Positions 38,223 to 47,244 of a DNA stretch of 64,000 nucleotides are shown one piece after another; within the stretch, counting starts at the first letter, position 1; each line of letters starts with the position of its first letter. The stretch is from Desulfitibacter alkalitolerans DSM 16504 (GTDB lineage Bacteria; Bacillota; DSM-16504; Desulfitibacterales; Desulfitibacteraceae). The DNA lies in the NCBI RefSeq assembly GCF_000620305.1, contig NZ_KK211106.1:84769-148768 (forward strand), given 5' to 3'. The translations under genes and the position numbers were made by a program. The notes under the pieces are model-generated. The model was not told the DNA's origin, ran no database searches, and saw only the letters and a list, made by a program, of their open reading frames with translations.

Positions 38223-39776
38223 ATGAATAGGTTGAACTTAGATCAGGCTTTAATAGCTAAAGCCAGGAATGGGGCAATAAAAATTGCTAATGATATTCAA
38301 AGTCATATAGACCAAAGAACTACCACATCAGTAGAAAGAGCAGTTTTACGGCTCTTTGGCATAGATGGAATTACTGAGGATGGAATTCCCCTGCCCAATG
38401 TAATCGTTGATGGAATTTTACATTCAGGGAGGCTTGGGTTAGGTGCTGGGTATTGGTTTGCAAATGGGATTTTACATTACCAGATATCACCGCAAGACCT
38501 GGCCCAGGAGATAGCTGCTGGTAAAATCAACCTGACCAGTGTGCCAGTGAAAGATGAAGGGGCCATTAGGGAGCAAATGGAGGAGCTTTCACAGCTTGGG
38601 ATTTCTAGAATTGTTGAAAAGAAACTAGAAAGAGATATGCTCATGGCAAGGCTGGGGCAGGGCATTGAACCCCTGCTGTATGTAATAGTTGCAACAGGCA
38701 ATATCTATGAAGATGTAAAACAGGCTCAAGCTGCTGCACGTCAAGGGGCAGATATTATTGCTGTCATCAGGACAACTGGTCAAAGTCTTTTAGACTATGT
38801 TCCCTATGGACCTACAACTGAGGGGTTTGGAGGCACCTATGCCACCCAGGAAAACTTTAGGATTATGAGGCAGGCCCTGGATGAGGTGGGTGAAGAGGCA
38901 GGAAAATATATTAGGCTGACGAACTACTGTTCAGGCTTGTGCATGCCCGAGATGGCTGCCATGGGTGCAATGGAACGATTGGATGTTATGTTAAATGACT
39001 CCATGTATGGGATCATTTTTAGAGACATTAACATGGAGCGAACTTTTGTAGATCAGTACTTTTCCAGAATTATTAATGGCTTTGCCAATATTATCATTAA
39101 CACGGGAGAGGATAACTATCTGACCACAGCTGATGCCTATGAAGCTGCACATACGGTTACAGCTTCTCAGTTTATCAATGAACAGCTGGCTCTGAAATGT
39201 GGTATGGTGCCCGAGCAGATAGCTTTAGGTCATGCATATGAGATAAATCCTGAAATGGAGAACAGTTTTGTGTATGAGTTAGCCCAGGCATTACTGGCTA
39301 GAGAGCTATTCCCCAGGTCTCCACTTAAGTACATGCCCCCAACCAAATATATGACAGGCAATATTTTCAAGGGTCATATCCAGGATTGCATGTTTAATAT
39401 TGCTTCAATTATGTCAGGTCAAAGCATTCATCTTCTCGGTATGCTGACTGAAGCAATACATACTCCCCATATCAGTGATCGGTATTTAGCTGTGGAGAGT
39501 GCAAGGTATGTCTTTACTGCAATGAGGGATATAGCTCAAGAAATATATTTTAAGGAAGATGGAATTATTCAAAAAAGGGCACAGCAGGTGTTGACAGATG
39601 CTGTTAGCTTTCTTGAAAAAGTTGCTGAAGTGGGCCTTATGGAGTCTATCAGCATGGGAATGTTTGCAGATATATCCAGGGATCCTAAAGGCGGCAAGGG
39701 GCTCACAGGTGTAGTATATAAGGAGCCTGGATATTTTAATCCCTTTATTAATGCCATGCTCAAGGGAGGGAATTAA
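38223..39776 (+). CDS. kamD: Lysine 5,6-aminomutase alpha subunit
   Basis: The 517-aa protein matches KamD in length and in segments such as VERAVLRLFGIDGI, VPYGPTTEGFGGTYATQENF and RLTNYCSGLCMPEMAAMGAMERLDVMLND. It forms the TIM-barrel subunit of the adenosylcobalamin- and PLP-dependent enzyme that turns beta-lysine into 3,5-diaminohexanoate. AGGAGGGG lies upstream. Its stop codon directly abuts kamE. The reaction proceeds by a 5'-deoxyadenosyl radical, so it depends on B12 supply and reactivation. Confidence 0.95.
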   Translation: MNRLNLDQALIAKARNGAIKIANDIQSHIDQRTTTSVERAVLRLFGIDGITEDGIPLPNVIVDGILHSGRLGLGAGYWFANGILHYQISPQDLAQEIAAGKINLTSVPVKDEGAIREQMEELSQLGISRIVEKKLERDMLMARLGQGIEPLLYVIVATGNIYEDVKQAQAAARQGADIIAVIRTTGQSLLDYVPYGPTTEGFGGTYATQENFRIMRQALDEVGEEAGKYIRLTNYCSGLCMPEMAAMGAMERLDVMLNDSMYGIIFRDINMERTFVDQYFSRIINGFANIIINTGEDNYLTTADAYEAAHTVTASQFINEQLALKCGMVPEQIALGHAYEINPEMENSFVYELAQALLARELFPRSPLKYMPPTKYMTGNIFKGHIQDCMFNIASIMSGQSIHLLGMLTEAIHTPHISDRYLAVESARYVFTAMRDIAQEIYFKEDGIIQKRAQQVLTDAVSFLEKVAEVGLMESISMGMFADISRDPKGGKGLTGVVYKEPGYFNPFINAMLKGGN

Positions 39777-40535
39777 ATGGAGGCCAATCTTACAAGGATT
39801 AAACCTTATGGTGATACCCTGGATGACGGGGCTGTTCAGCTGTCCTTTACACTGCCAATTGATTATTCTGATGAAGCTGTGGAGGCGGCCAGACTCCTGG
39901 TCCAAAAAATGGGCTTTGCTGATCCTAAGGTTGTTTTTTCCAGGGACATTGGCAGGGGCTTTTCCTACTTTATAGTTTACGGAAAAGCAAAGGAAAGTAT
40001 TGATGTTACAAAGGTTAAGGTTCAAAAACTAAAGGTAAATGTTATGGATAAGGGAGAGATAGAGGCCTTTATTAAAAAGAACTTTGGCAGAAATCTTAAT
40101 GTAGTTGGCGCCTGTATTGAAAGTGACGCCCATACAGTGGGCATAGACGCAATAATGAATATGAAGGGCTATAACGGGCATAAAGGCCTGGAAAGCTACA
40201 AGGGAATAAATGCATATAACCTTGGTTCTCAGGTTAGCTGTGAAGAGCTTGCAGGAAAGACTATTGAACTAAAGGCTGATGCAGTTCTTGTATCACAAGT
40301 GGTAACTCAAAAGGACATTCATATTGCTAATTTAACAAAGTTAGTTGAAATTTTGGAAGCAGAGTGTATTAGAGACCAGGTACTTTTAGTAGTAGGAGGC
40401 CCCAGGATAGATAACAAACTAGCCCAGGAATTGGGCTATGATGCAGGATTTGGTCCTGGCACCTATGCGGAGGATGTTGCTTCATATCTAGTACAAGAAT
40501 TAAAGAGGAGAGAAAGGGAGGTAATTCAAGAATGA
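39777..40535 (+). CDS. kamE: Lysine 5,6-aminomutase beta subunit
   Basis: The 252-aa protein has a Rossmann cobalamin-binding domain with the base-off motif D117-x-H119-x-x-G122 (DAHTVGIDAIMN). K130 lies eleven residues after the histidine, the spacing of the PLP-binding lysine in characterised beta subunits. The C-terminal VVGGPRIDNKLAQELGYDAGFGPGTYAEDVASYL completes the B12 fold. It pairs with KamD. The gene starts at the base after the kamD stop and overlaps the kdd start by four bases. Confidence 0.95.
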   Translation: MEANLTRIKPYGDTLDDGAVQLSFTLPIDYSDEAVEAARLLVQKMGFADPKVVFSRDIGRGFSYFIVYGKAKESIDVTKVKVQKLKVNVMDKGEIEAFIKKNFGRNLNVVGACIESDAHTVGIDAIMNMKGYNGHKGLESYKGINAYNLGSQVSCEELAGKTIELKADAVLVSQVVTQKDIHIANLTKLVEILEAECIRDQVLLVVGGPRIDNKLAQELGYDAGFGPGTYAEDVASYLVQELKRREREVIQE

Positions 40536-41569
40536 AAAAAGGATGCCCATATGGAACCCACAGGGTAATTGAACCAAAGGGGGTATTGCCGCAGCCAGCC
40601 TGGAAGATTGATAATAATATGGACATATATGACAACGAGATTTTAATTGATGTTAGAACTTTAAATATTGATAGTGCCAGCTTCACCCAAATAAAAAAGC
40701 AGGCCCAGGATAATGAGGAAAGTATAAAAGAAATGATGCTTGATATTGTGGGGAAAAGAGGCAAGCATCATAATCCGGTAACAGGTTCAGGTGGGATGCT
40801 TATTGGTACTGTAGAACAAATTGGAAGCTCCCTGGAAGGCAGAATGCCATTAAAGGTTGGGGACAAAATAGCTACCCTTGTATCCCTTTCATTGACACCA
40901 TTAAGAATAGATGAAATCAAAACAGTTCATATGCACAAGGATCAGGTGGATATAAAGGGCAAGGCAATTTTATTTGAAAGCGGCATATATTCAAAGCTTC
41001 CAGAGGATATGTCTGAACCTTTAGCCCTGGCCATACTTGATGTTGCAGGTGCTCCTGCCCAGACAGCCAGGCTTGTAAAACCAGGTGATACAGTGTTTAT
41101 CATAGGTGCAGGCGGGAAGTCAGGAATGCTTTGTGCCTATGAAGCCAAAAAACGAGCAGGTGTTACAGGCAGAATAATTGGCATGGGTTCTGGGGCCAGC
41201 AGCTGTCAAAGAATGAAAGAGTTAGGCCATGTTGATGACATACTTCAGCTTGACGCAACAGATGCACTATCTGTATATGAAGCTGTAAAAGAATTAACAA
41301 AGGGTAACATGGCAGACGTTACAATAAACTGTGTTAATATTCCCAATACAGAAATGGCTTCAATCCTTGCCACAAAAGATGGAGGTACGGTGTATTTCTT
41401 CAGCATGGCTACCAGTTTTACTGCAGCAGCGCTAGGTGCAGAAGGAGTAGGCAAGGATGTTAACATGATTGTTGGTAACGGATATACCAAGGATCATGCA
41501 GAAATTTCCCTGGCTATTGCCAGGGAAAGTCCAGATCTGTTAAATATGCTTGAGAAGCTATTTGTATAG
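40532..41569 (+). CDS. kdd: L-erythro-3,5-diaminohexanoate dehydrogenase
   Basis: The 345-aa protein has an alcohol-dehydrogenase-like NAD domain (TVFIIGAGGKSGMLCAYEAKKR) and the Kdd-specific N-terminus YGTHRVIEPKGVLPQPAWKID. It oxidatively deaminates 3,5-diaminohexanoate to 3-keto-5-aminohexanoate with NAD+. It lies between the aminomutase and the ammonia lyase and cleavage enzyme in the order seen in other lysine fermenters. It ends with TAG, so amber also serves as stop here. Confidence 0.94.
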   Translation: MKKGCPYGTHRVIEPKGVLPQPAWKIDNNMDIYDNEILIDVRTLNIDSASFTQIKKQAQDNEESIKEMMLDIVGKRGKHHNPVTGSGGMLIGTVEQIGSSLEGRMPLKVGDKIATLVSLSLTPLRIDEIKTVHMHKDQVDIKGKAILFESGIYSKLPEDMSEPLALAILDVAGAPAQTARLVKPGDTVFIIGAGGKSGMLCAYEAKKRAGVTGRIIGMGSGASSCQRMKELGHVDDILQLDATDALSVYEAVKELTKGNMADVTINCVNIPNTEMASILATKDGGTVYFFSMATSFTAAALGAEGVGKDVNMIVGNGYTKDHAEISLAIARESPDLLNMLEKLFV

Positions 41570-41591
41570 AGTTGTATAGGGGGATCCCACA

Positions 41592-41996
41592 ATGGACTAT
41601 CAGGGAATGATAAGGGTTAGAATGAGTGATCACGATGCCCATTACGCCGGAGGATTGGTTGATGGCGCCAGGATGATGCAGCTTTTTGGTGACGTTGCTA
41701 CCGAGCTGCTAATAAGGCTAGATGGAGATGAGGGATTATTTGTTGCCTATGACAATGTTGAGTTTTTAGGGCCAGTTTATGCAGGTGATTTTATTGAAGC
41801 CACAGGCAGAATTGTAAAAATCGGAAACACTTCAAGGAAAATGGAGTTTGAGGCTAAAAAGGTCATTACGGCAAAAAGAAATGGCAGGCATGAATCGGCA
41901 GCTGATGTTCTAGATGAACCTGTCCTGGTTGGCAGGGCTTCAGGAACATGTGTAGTTCCAAAGGATAAACAAAGAAAGTCAGGAGGTGAGGTCTAG
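41592..41996 (+). CDS. kal: 3-Aminobutyryl-CoA ammonia lyase
   Basis: The 134-aa hotdog-fold protein has [34 protein letters not shown] and [21 protein letters not shown], characteristic of Kal. It removes ammonia from 3-aminobutyryl-CoA to form crotonyl-CoA. GGGGGATCC lies before the ATG. The stop codon TAG is one base before the kce start, and the kce ribosome site lies within the end of kal. Confidence 0.93.
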   Translation: MDYQGMIRVRMSDHDAHYAGGLVDGARMMQLFGDVATELLIRLDGDEGLFVAYDNVEFLGPVYAGDFIEATGRIVKIGNTSRKMEFEAKKVITAKRNGRHESAADVLDEPVLVGRASGTCVVPKDKQRKSGGEV

Positions 41997-41997
41997 G

Positions 41998-42858
41998 ATG
42001 CAAAAGCTTATTATTACTGCGGCAATTAATGGGGCAGAAGTGACAAAGGAACAGCAGCCCGGACTGCCTATTCTTCCTGATGAGGTAGGCCAGGAAGCAG
42101 CAGAGTGTGAAAAAGCAGGTGCTTCAATTATTCATCTCCATGGAAGAGATGAGGCCGGTAGGCCTACCCAGGATAGTGAGATTTTCAGGAAGTACATTGA
42201 AGCAATTAAAGTAAAATCCAATGTTATTATTCAAACGTCTACAGGCGGAGCTGTAGGAATGGCACCAGAGGAGAGACTGCAGCCAGTATCTCTTGCACCT
42301 GAAATGGCAACCCTGACAACAGGAACAGTAAACTTTGGGGAGGAGGTTTTCTACAATGCTCCCAGGGATATTGAGAAGTTTGCTGCATATATGAAAGAAA
42401 TGGGTGTAAAGCCTGAAATTGAAGTGTTTGATGTAGGCATGATAAATAATGCCATGGTTCTGGTAAAAAAGGGGTTGCTTAGTTTACCCCTTCACTTTGA
42501 TTTTGTCATGGGAGTTCCAGGAGGCATTACCGGAACACCAAAGAATCTCTTGCATTTGGTAGAATCCATTCCAGAGGGATCTACCTGGTCAGTTGCTGGC
42601 ATAGGCAGAGCTGAACTGCCCCTGGCTGTAATGGCAATTATTTTGGGAGGGCATGTCAGGGTAGGCTTTGAGGATAATATCTATTATTCAAAGGGTGTAC
42701 TAGCAGAATCAAATGCCCAGTTGGTGCAAAGGATAGCAAGGATAGCCGGGGAGCTTGGAAGAGAAGTGGCCACACCAGATGAAGCCAGACAAATCTTAGG
42801 TATATCTGGCAAAAGCCAAAATCAGATAAGAGGCACAACCTCTTATGGCTCATCCTAA
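41998..42858 (+). CDS. kce: 3-Keto-5-aminohexanoate cleavage enzyme
   Basis: The 286-aa protein is a BKACE-family TIM barrel with the zinc motif IIHLHGRDEAGRPTQD and the QTSTGG and GTVNFGEEVF segments. It condenses and cleaves 3-keto-5-aminohexanoate with acetyl-CoA, yielding acetoacetate and 3-aminobutyryl-CoA. ATG 41998 is used because AGGAGGTGAGG lies just before it; an upstream in-frame GTG at 41986 does not have that site. It is part of the tight kamD-to-kce run. Confidence 0.94.
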   Translation: MQKLIITAAINGAEVTKEQQPGLPILPDEVGQEAAECEKAGASIIHLHGRDEAGRPTQDSEIFRKYIEAIKVKSNVIIQTSTGGAVGMAPEERLQPVSLAPEMATLTTGTVNFGEEVFYNAPRDIEKFAAYMKEMGVKPEIEVFDVGMINNAMVLVKKGLLSLPLHFDFVMGVPGGITGTPKNLLHLVESIPEGSTWSVAGIGRAELPLAVMAIILGGHVRVGFEDNIYYSKGVLAESNAQLVQRIARIAGELGREVATPDEARQILGISGKSQNQIRGTTSYGSS

Positions 42859-42872
42859 ATGGGGGTGAAATC

Positions 42873-43538
42873 ATGGTTAAAATACTGACACCGCAAGAAG
42901 CAATAAGCAAAATGCAAGACGGAATGACAGTAGCAATAGGGGGATTTCTTGGCTGCGGCTGTCCAGACATGCTAATAGACGAAGTAATCAAACAAGGCTA
43001 CAAAAACCTGACCCTAATCTGCAACGACACAGGCTTTCCAGGCAGGGGAGTAGGCAAGCTGCAGGATGACAACAGACTTGCCAGAGCCTACGTATCCTAT
43101 ATAGGAGCACACCCGGAAACAGGCAGACAAATGCAAACAGGAGAAATGGAAGTAATCTTAACACCCCAGGGCAGTATAGCAGAAATGCTAAGAGCAGCAG
43201 GAGCAGGACTAGGGGGAGTTTTAACACCAACAGGCATAGGCACAATAGTAGAAGAAGGAAAACAAGTGCTAACCATAGAAGGAAAACAATATATACTAGA
43301 AAAACCATTAAAAGCAGATGTTGCCCTACTAAAGGCCCATAAAGCCGACAAAAGGGGAAACCTGGTCTATAGAAGAGCAGCCAGGAACTTTAACCCGGTA
43401 ATGGCAACAGCAGCAGACCTGGTAATTGTTCAAGCAGAAGAACTAGTAGAAACAGGAGAAATAGACCCTGATATGGTGCATACCCCTGGAGTCTATGTAG
43501 ACATTTTGGTCAATATGGAGGGGAGCCAAAATGGATAA
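42873..43538 (+). CDS. atoD: Acetoacetate CoA-transferase alpha subunit
   Basis: The 221-aa protein is a class I CoA-transferase alpha subunit: MTVAIGGFLGCGCPDMLIDEV, LTLICNDTGFPGRG and EAGTVTPT-like GGVLTPTGIGTIVEEGKQ. With AtoA it moves CoA between butyryl-CoA (or acetyl-CoA) and acetoacetate. The overlap with atoA is 8 bases. Base use changes sharply at its start: the gene is rich in A and poor in T compared with kce. Confidence 0.94.
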   Translation: MVKILTPQEAISKMQDGMTVAIGGFLGCGCPDMLIDEVIKQGYKNLTLICNDTGFPGRGVGKLQDDNRLARAYVSYIGAHPETGRQMQTGEMEVILTPQGSIAEMLRAAGAGLGGVLTPTGIGTIVEEGKQVLTIEGKQYILEKPLKADVALLKAHKADKRGNLVYRRAARNFNPVMATAADLVIVQAEELVETGEIDPDMVHTPGVYVDILVNMEGSQNG

Positions 43539-44196
43539 AAATGAAAAAAGAATAATGATAGCCAAAAGAATAGCCAAAGAACTAGTAGATGGAACAGTAG
43601 TTAACCTTGGCATTGGAATGCCTACAATGTGCGCCAACTATGTACCAGAAGGCGTAGATGTAATGTTTCAATCAGAAAATGGATTTATAGGCATAGGACC
43701 GGCACCAACAGCAGCAGAAGAAATAGACAAAGACTGCGTTAACGCAGGAGCCTCGCCAGTTACAATACTCCCAGGAGGAAGCTGTTTTGACAGTGCAACC
43801 TCCTTTGGAATAATCAGGGGAGGACATATCCATACCACAGTCCTGGGAGCATTACAAGTAGACCAGGAAGGCAACCTGGCAAACTGGATGGTACCAGGAA
43901 AAATGGTACCAGGAATGGGTGGAGCAATGGACCTGGTAGTAGGGGCCAAAAGGGTCATAATTGCCATGGAACACGCAGCCAAAGACGGAAGTCCCAAAAT
44001 CCTAAAAAAATGCACCCTGCCCCTTACAGCAAAAAAAGAAGTTGACCTGATAGTAACAGACATGGCCGTCATAGAAGTAACAAAAGAAGGCCTGGTACTA
44101 AAAGAAATAGCCCCAGGAACAACAGTAGAAGAAATAAAAAAAGCAACAGAAGCAGAATTAATAATACCACAAGACATTAAAACCATAACCCTTTAA
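43531..44196 (+). CDS. atoA: Acetoacetate CoA-transferase beta subunit
   Basis: The 221-aa protein is the beta subunit, with the catalytic glutamate in [13 protein letters not shown] and [30 protein letters not shown]. In lysine fermentation it activates acetoacetate to acetoacetyl-CoA while releasing butyrate. Its start lies inside the end of atoD, with GGAGGGG just before it. Like atoD it shows the T-poor composition that marks 42.87-45.19 kb. Confidence 0.95.
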   Translation: MDKNEKRIMIAKRIAKELVDGTVVNLGIGMPTMCANYVPEGVDVMFQSENGFIGIGPAPTAAEEIDKDCVNAGASPVTILPGGSCFDSATSFGIIRGGHIHTTVLGALQVDQEGNLANWMVPGKMVPGMGGAMDLVVGAKRVIIAMEHAAKDGSPKILKKCTLPLTAKKEVDLIVTDMAVIEVTKEGLVLKEIAPGTTVEEIKKATEAELIIPQDIKTITL

Positions 44197-44237
44197 ACAA
44201 AATATACCAAAGAAACAAGAAAAAGGAGGCAAGACAG

Positions 44238-45416
44238 ATGAGAAGGGCAGTAATAGTAAGTGGAGCAAGAACACCAATAGGAGCCTTTGGAGGAACCCTG
44301 GCCAACACATCAGCAGTTGAACTAGGAGCCATTGTAATCAAAGAAGCAATCAAAAGAGCCCAGATTACCCCAGAACAAGTAGACGAGGTCATAATGGGCA
44401 ACATCCTGCAAGCAGGCCTTGGGCAAAACCCAGCAAGACAATCAGCCATAAAAGCCGGACTACCCTATAAAGTACCTGCCATGACAATAAACAAAGTCTG
44501 CGGCTCAGGACTAAAATCAGTTATCCTGGCAGCCCAGGCAGTTATCCTTGGCGATGCAGACATAATAGTAGCAGGAGGCATGGAAAACATGTCCATGGCA
44601 CCCTATCTCCTGGACAAAGCACGCACAGGCTATAAAATGGGAGATGGAAAACTAATAGACTCCATGATAAAAGACGGCCTCTGGTGTGCCTTTGAAGACG
44701 TGCATATGGGAATTACAGCAGAAAACCTGGCTGAAAAGTGGAACATAAGCAAAGAAGAGCAAGACGACTTTGCAGCCAAAAGTCAGCAAAAAGTAGAACA
44801 GGCAAAAAAAGAAAAAAAGTTTAATGACGAAATAGTGCCAGTAATCATACCCCAGAAAAAGGGAGACCCGCTAGTATTTTCAGAAGATGAATTTCCAAGA
44901 AGCGGAGTAACAGCTGAGGGCTTAGGAAAACTTCGCCCCGCTTTTAAAAAAGATGGAACAGTATCAGCAGGGAATGCCTCGGGAATAAATGATGGAGCAG
45001 CAGCAGTGGTAGTTATGTCAGAAGAAAAGGCCAGTCAATTGGGAATAAAACCCCTGGCATATATCAAGTCCTATGCATCAACAGGAGTAGAGCCGACCAT
45101 TATGGGAATAGGCCCAGTATCAGCAGTAGAAAAGGCCATAAAAAAAGCAGGAATAAAACTAGAAGACATAGATGTTATAGAAGCAAATGAAGCATTTGCA
45201 GTACAATCCTTGGCTGTATCTAAAGAGCTTGCATGGGATATGGAAAAGGTTAATAAAAATGGTGGAGCCATCAGCCTGGGACATCCCATTGGAGCCAGTG
45301 GAACCAGGATTCTAGTTACTCTACTTTATCAGATGCTAAGAGATGACAGCAAACTCGGCCTGGCAACCCTTTGCATTGGCGGAGGCCAGGGTGTTGCTGC
45401 TGTTTTGGAGAGGTAG
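44238..45416 (+). CDS. thlA: Acetyl-CoA acetyltransferase (thiolase)
   Basis: The 392-aa protein has the catalytic cysteine in [10 protein letters not shown], the histidine in [14 protein letters not shown] and the second cysteine in TLCIGGGQG. It splits acetoacetyl-CoA to two acetyl-CoA or runs the reverse reaction. AAAGGAGG lies before the ATG. About the first 80% of the gene is T-poor with A-ending codons; from about 45190 the style returns to that of the neighbours. That break within a gene suggests a recombinant origin. It ends with TAG. Confidence 0.95.
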   Translation: MRRAVIVSGARTPIGAFGGTLANTSAVELGAIVIKEAIKRAQITPEQVDEVIMGNILQAGLGQNPARQSAIKAGLPYKVPAMTINKVCGSGLKSVILAAQAVILGDADIIVAGGMENMSMAPYLLDKARTGYKMGDGKLIDSMIKDGLWCAFEDVHMGITAENLAEKWNISKEEQDDFAAKSQQKVEQAKKEKKFNDEIVPVIIPQKKGDPLVFSEDEFPRSGVTAEGLGKLRPAFKKDGTVSAGNASGINDGAAAVVVMSEEKASQLGIKPLAYIKSYASTGVEPTIMGIGPVSAVEKAIKKAGIKLEDIDVIEANEAFAVQSLAVSKELAWDMEKVNKNGGAISLGHPIGASGTRILVTLLYQMLRDDSKLGLATLCIGGGQGVAAVLER

Positions 45417-45430
45417 AAAGGATGAGTATC

Positions 45431-46282
45431 ATGGATATAAATAAAATTATGGTAGTGGGAGCAGGTCAAATGGGAGCAGGCATTGCCCAGGTGGCTGCAG
45501 CAGCTGAAATAGAGGTATATCTATATGATATAGAAGAAAGCCTTGTTCAAAAAGGGCTGAAATCCATAAACAGGTTTTTAGAAAAGTCAGTGGAAAAGGG
45601 AAAGCTTGATATAGTTAAGAAGGATGCTGTAATAAAATGTATTGTGCCATGTACTGATTTAAATGAAGCCGTCCAGGTACAATTGGTTATAGAAGCCGTT
45701 GTGGAAGACTACAATATAAAAACTGAAATTTTTAAAAACCTTGACACAATATGCCCTGAAGAAACCATACTGGCTTCAAACACCTCGTCCCTTTCCATAA
45801 CAGCCCTTGCAAAAAATGTTCAACGCAGGGATAAATTCATAGGAATGCATTTTATGAACCCTGTTCCCCTTATGAATTTAGTTGAAATTATTAAAGGACT
45901 GGACACATCCCAGAAAACTTATGAAATAATTAAAAAAGCAGGAGAGAAAATGGGTAAAACCTGTGTTGAGGTTCAGGATTTCCCAGGATTTGTTTTAAAT
46001 AGAGTACTTATTCCCATGATAAATGAAGCAGCGTATGCAGTTTATGAAGGGGTAGCTAGTGTTGAGGATGTGGATACGGTCATGACTTTAGGAGCAAACC
46101 ATCCCATGGGGCCACTGGCCCTGGCTGACCTGATAGGCCTGGATACCTGCCTGGCAATAATGGAGGTTTTACATGGACAATATGGAGACAGCAAGTATAG
46201 ACCCTGCCCTCTTTTAAGAAAATATGTAAATGCGGGCTATTTAGGCAGAAAGTCAGGCAGAGGTTTCTATAACTATCAATAA
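45431..46282 (+). CDS. hbd: 3-Hydroxybutyryl-CoA dehydrogenase
   Basis: The protein (about 283 aa) has the NAD motif IMVVGAGQMGAGIAQVAA and the 3-hydroxyacyl-CoA dehydrogenase signature with catalytic histidine (FIGMHFMNPVPLMNLVEI), then the C-terminal dimer domain. It interconverts acetoacetyl-CoA and 3-hydroxybutyryl-CoA. ATG 45431 is preferred over 45422 because AGAAAGG lies nine bases upstream. It links the CoA pool of the lysine pathway with butyrate formation. Confidence 0.93.
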   Translation: MDINKIMVVGAGQMGAGIAQVAAAAEIEVYLYDIEESLVQKGLKSINRFLEKSVEKGKLDIVKKDAVIKCIVPCTDLNEAVQVQLVIEAVVEDYNIKTEIFKNLDTICPEETILASNTSSLSITALAKNVQRRDKFIGMHFMNPVPLMNLVEIIKGLDTSQKTYEIIKKAGEKMGKTCVEVQDFPGFVLNRVLIPMINEAAYAVYEGVASVEDVDTVMTLGANHPMGPLALADLIGLDTCLAIMEVLHGQYGDSKYRPCPLLRKYVNAGYLGRKSGRGFYNYQ

Positions 46283-46308
46283 ATCTATAATCTGCTCTGT
46301 TCTAATGT

Positions 46309-46348
46309 GGGGACATTTCCCAAAAAAACAGCCAGGAGAACCGTCCCC
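46309..46348. repeat. GGGGAC ... GTCCCC dispersed-repeat-like element
   Basis: GGGGAC at 46309 and GTCCCC at 46343-46348 enclose about 28 bases including CAGCCAGGAGAACC. The ends match the element at 20150-20196. It separates hbd from crt. Confidence 0.5.
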
Positions 46349-46372
46349 CTGGTTTGGAAAAGGAGGATTTTA

Positions 46373-47140
46373 ATGTATCAAAATATAACTTATACAGTAG
46401 AAGATAATATTGGAAATTTAATTATAAATAGACCGAATTCTTTAAATAGTTTAACTAGAGATGCATTGAATGAGGTTCTTTCAGTACTTGACAGCCTTTC
46501 CAAAGATGTAAGGGTCCTTTTGGTTGCCGGAGCAGGGGAAAAAGCTTTTGCAGCAGGCGCTGACATTAAAGAAATGTCCGATTTTTCTCCTGAGGAGGCC
46601 ATGGAATATGTAAAATTGGGGCACAAGGTTTTTAACGCAATTGAAGAGCTGCCAATACCTGTAATAGCTGTAATCCAGGGTTACTGCCTGGGAGGGGGCC
46701 TGGAACTGGCCATGGCCTGTGATATTAGAATTGCATCAGAAAGGGCACGTTTCGGTCAGCCAGAGGTTGGCTTGGGTATTATACCAGGCTTTGGGGGAAC
46801 TCAAAGACTGCCCAGACTTGTTGGCAAGGGGATAGCATTAGAGCTAATGATTACAGGTAGTATAATTGATGCAAAAAGGGCGTATGAAATAGGCCTGGTA
46901 AACCATGTGTTTAGCCCAGACCTTTTGCTGGAAAAATCATATGAAATTGCCAATATTTTAAAAGCAAAAAGCTCCAGTGCAATTTCTTTTATAAAAGACT
47001 CTGTGAATCAAGGCTTCAATATTTCCATGAAGGAGGCCCTGTCCTATGAAACCAGGCTGTTTGGACTTTGTTTTACAAAGCAAGATTTTAGAGAAGGATT
47101 TAAGGCCTATTTTGAAAAAAGGAAGCCCAATTTTAGGTAG
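46373..47140 (+). CDS. crt: Enoyl-CoA hydratase / crotonase
   Basis: The 255-aa protein is a crotonase-fold enzyme: the oxyanion-hole segments AGAGEKAFAAGADIKEM and QGYCLGGGLELAMACDIRIA, and the catalytic glutamate in FGQPEVGLGIIPGFGGTQRL. It hydrates crotonyl-CoA to 3-hydroxybutyryl-CoA or the reverse. ATG 46373 follows AGGAGG with 6-base spacing; the frame is open upstream but without a ribosome site. It ends with TAG. No butyryl-CoA dehydrogenase or Etf genes are in the window. Confidence 0.94.
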   Translation: MYQNITYTVEDNIGNLIINRPNSLNSLTRDALNEVLSVLDSLSKDVRVLLVAGAGEKAFAAGADIKEMSDFSPEEAMEYVKLGHKVFNAIEELPIPVIAVIQGYCLGGGLELAMACDIRIASERARFGQPEVGLGIIPGFGGTQRLPRLVGKGIALELMITGSIIDAKRAYEIGLVNHVFSPDLLLEKSYEIANILKAKSSSAISFIKDSVNQGFNISMKEALSYETRLFGLCFTKQDFREGFKAYFEKRKPNFR

Positions 47141-47244
47141 CTTGGGTTTGTGATTTTTATACAGATTGTATAATTATTATATTATAAAACCTTGTAGGAG
47201 TTTTGGCAGCATTGTAGAATAGTATGTATTGGGGTGAGAGCATC

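Noticed and set aside
42988-44186. Long minus-strand frames opposite atoD and atoA
   Set aside because: They result from the T-poor composition of the coding strand, which removes antisense stop codons. The plus-strand proteins are unmistakable.
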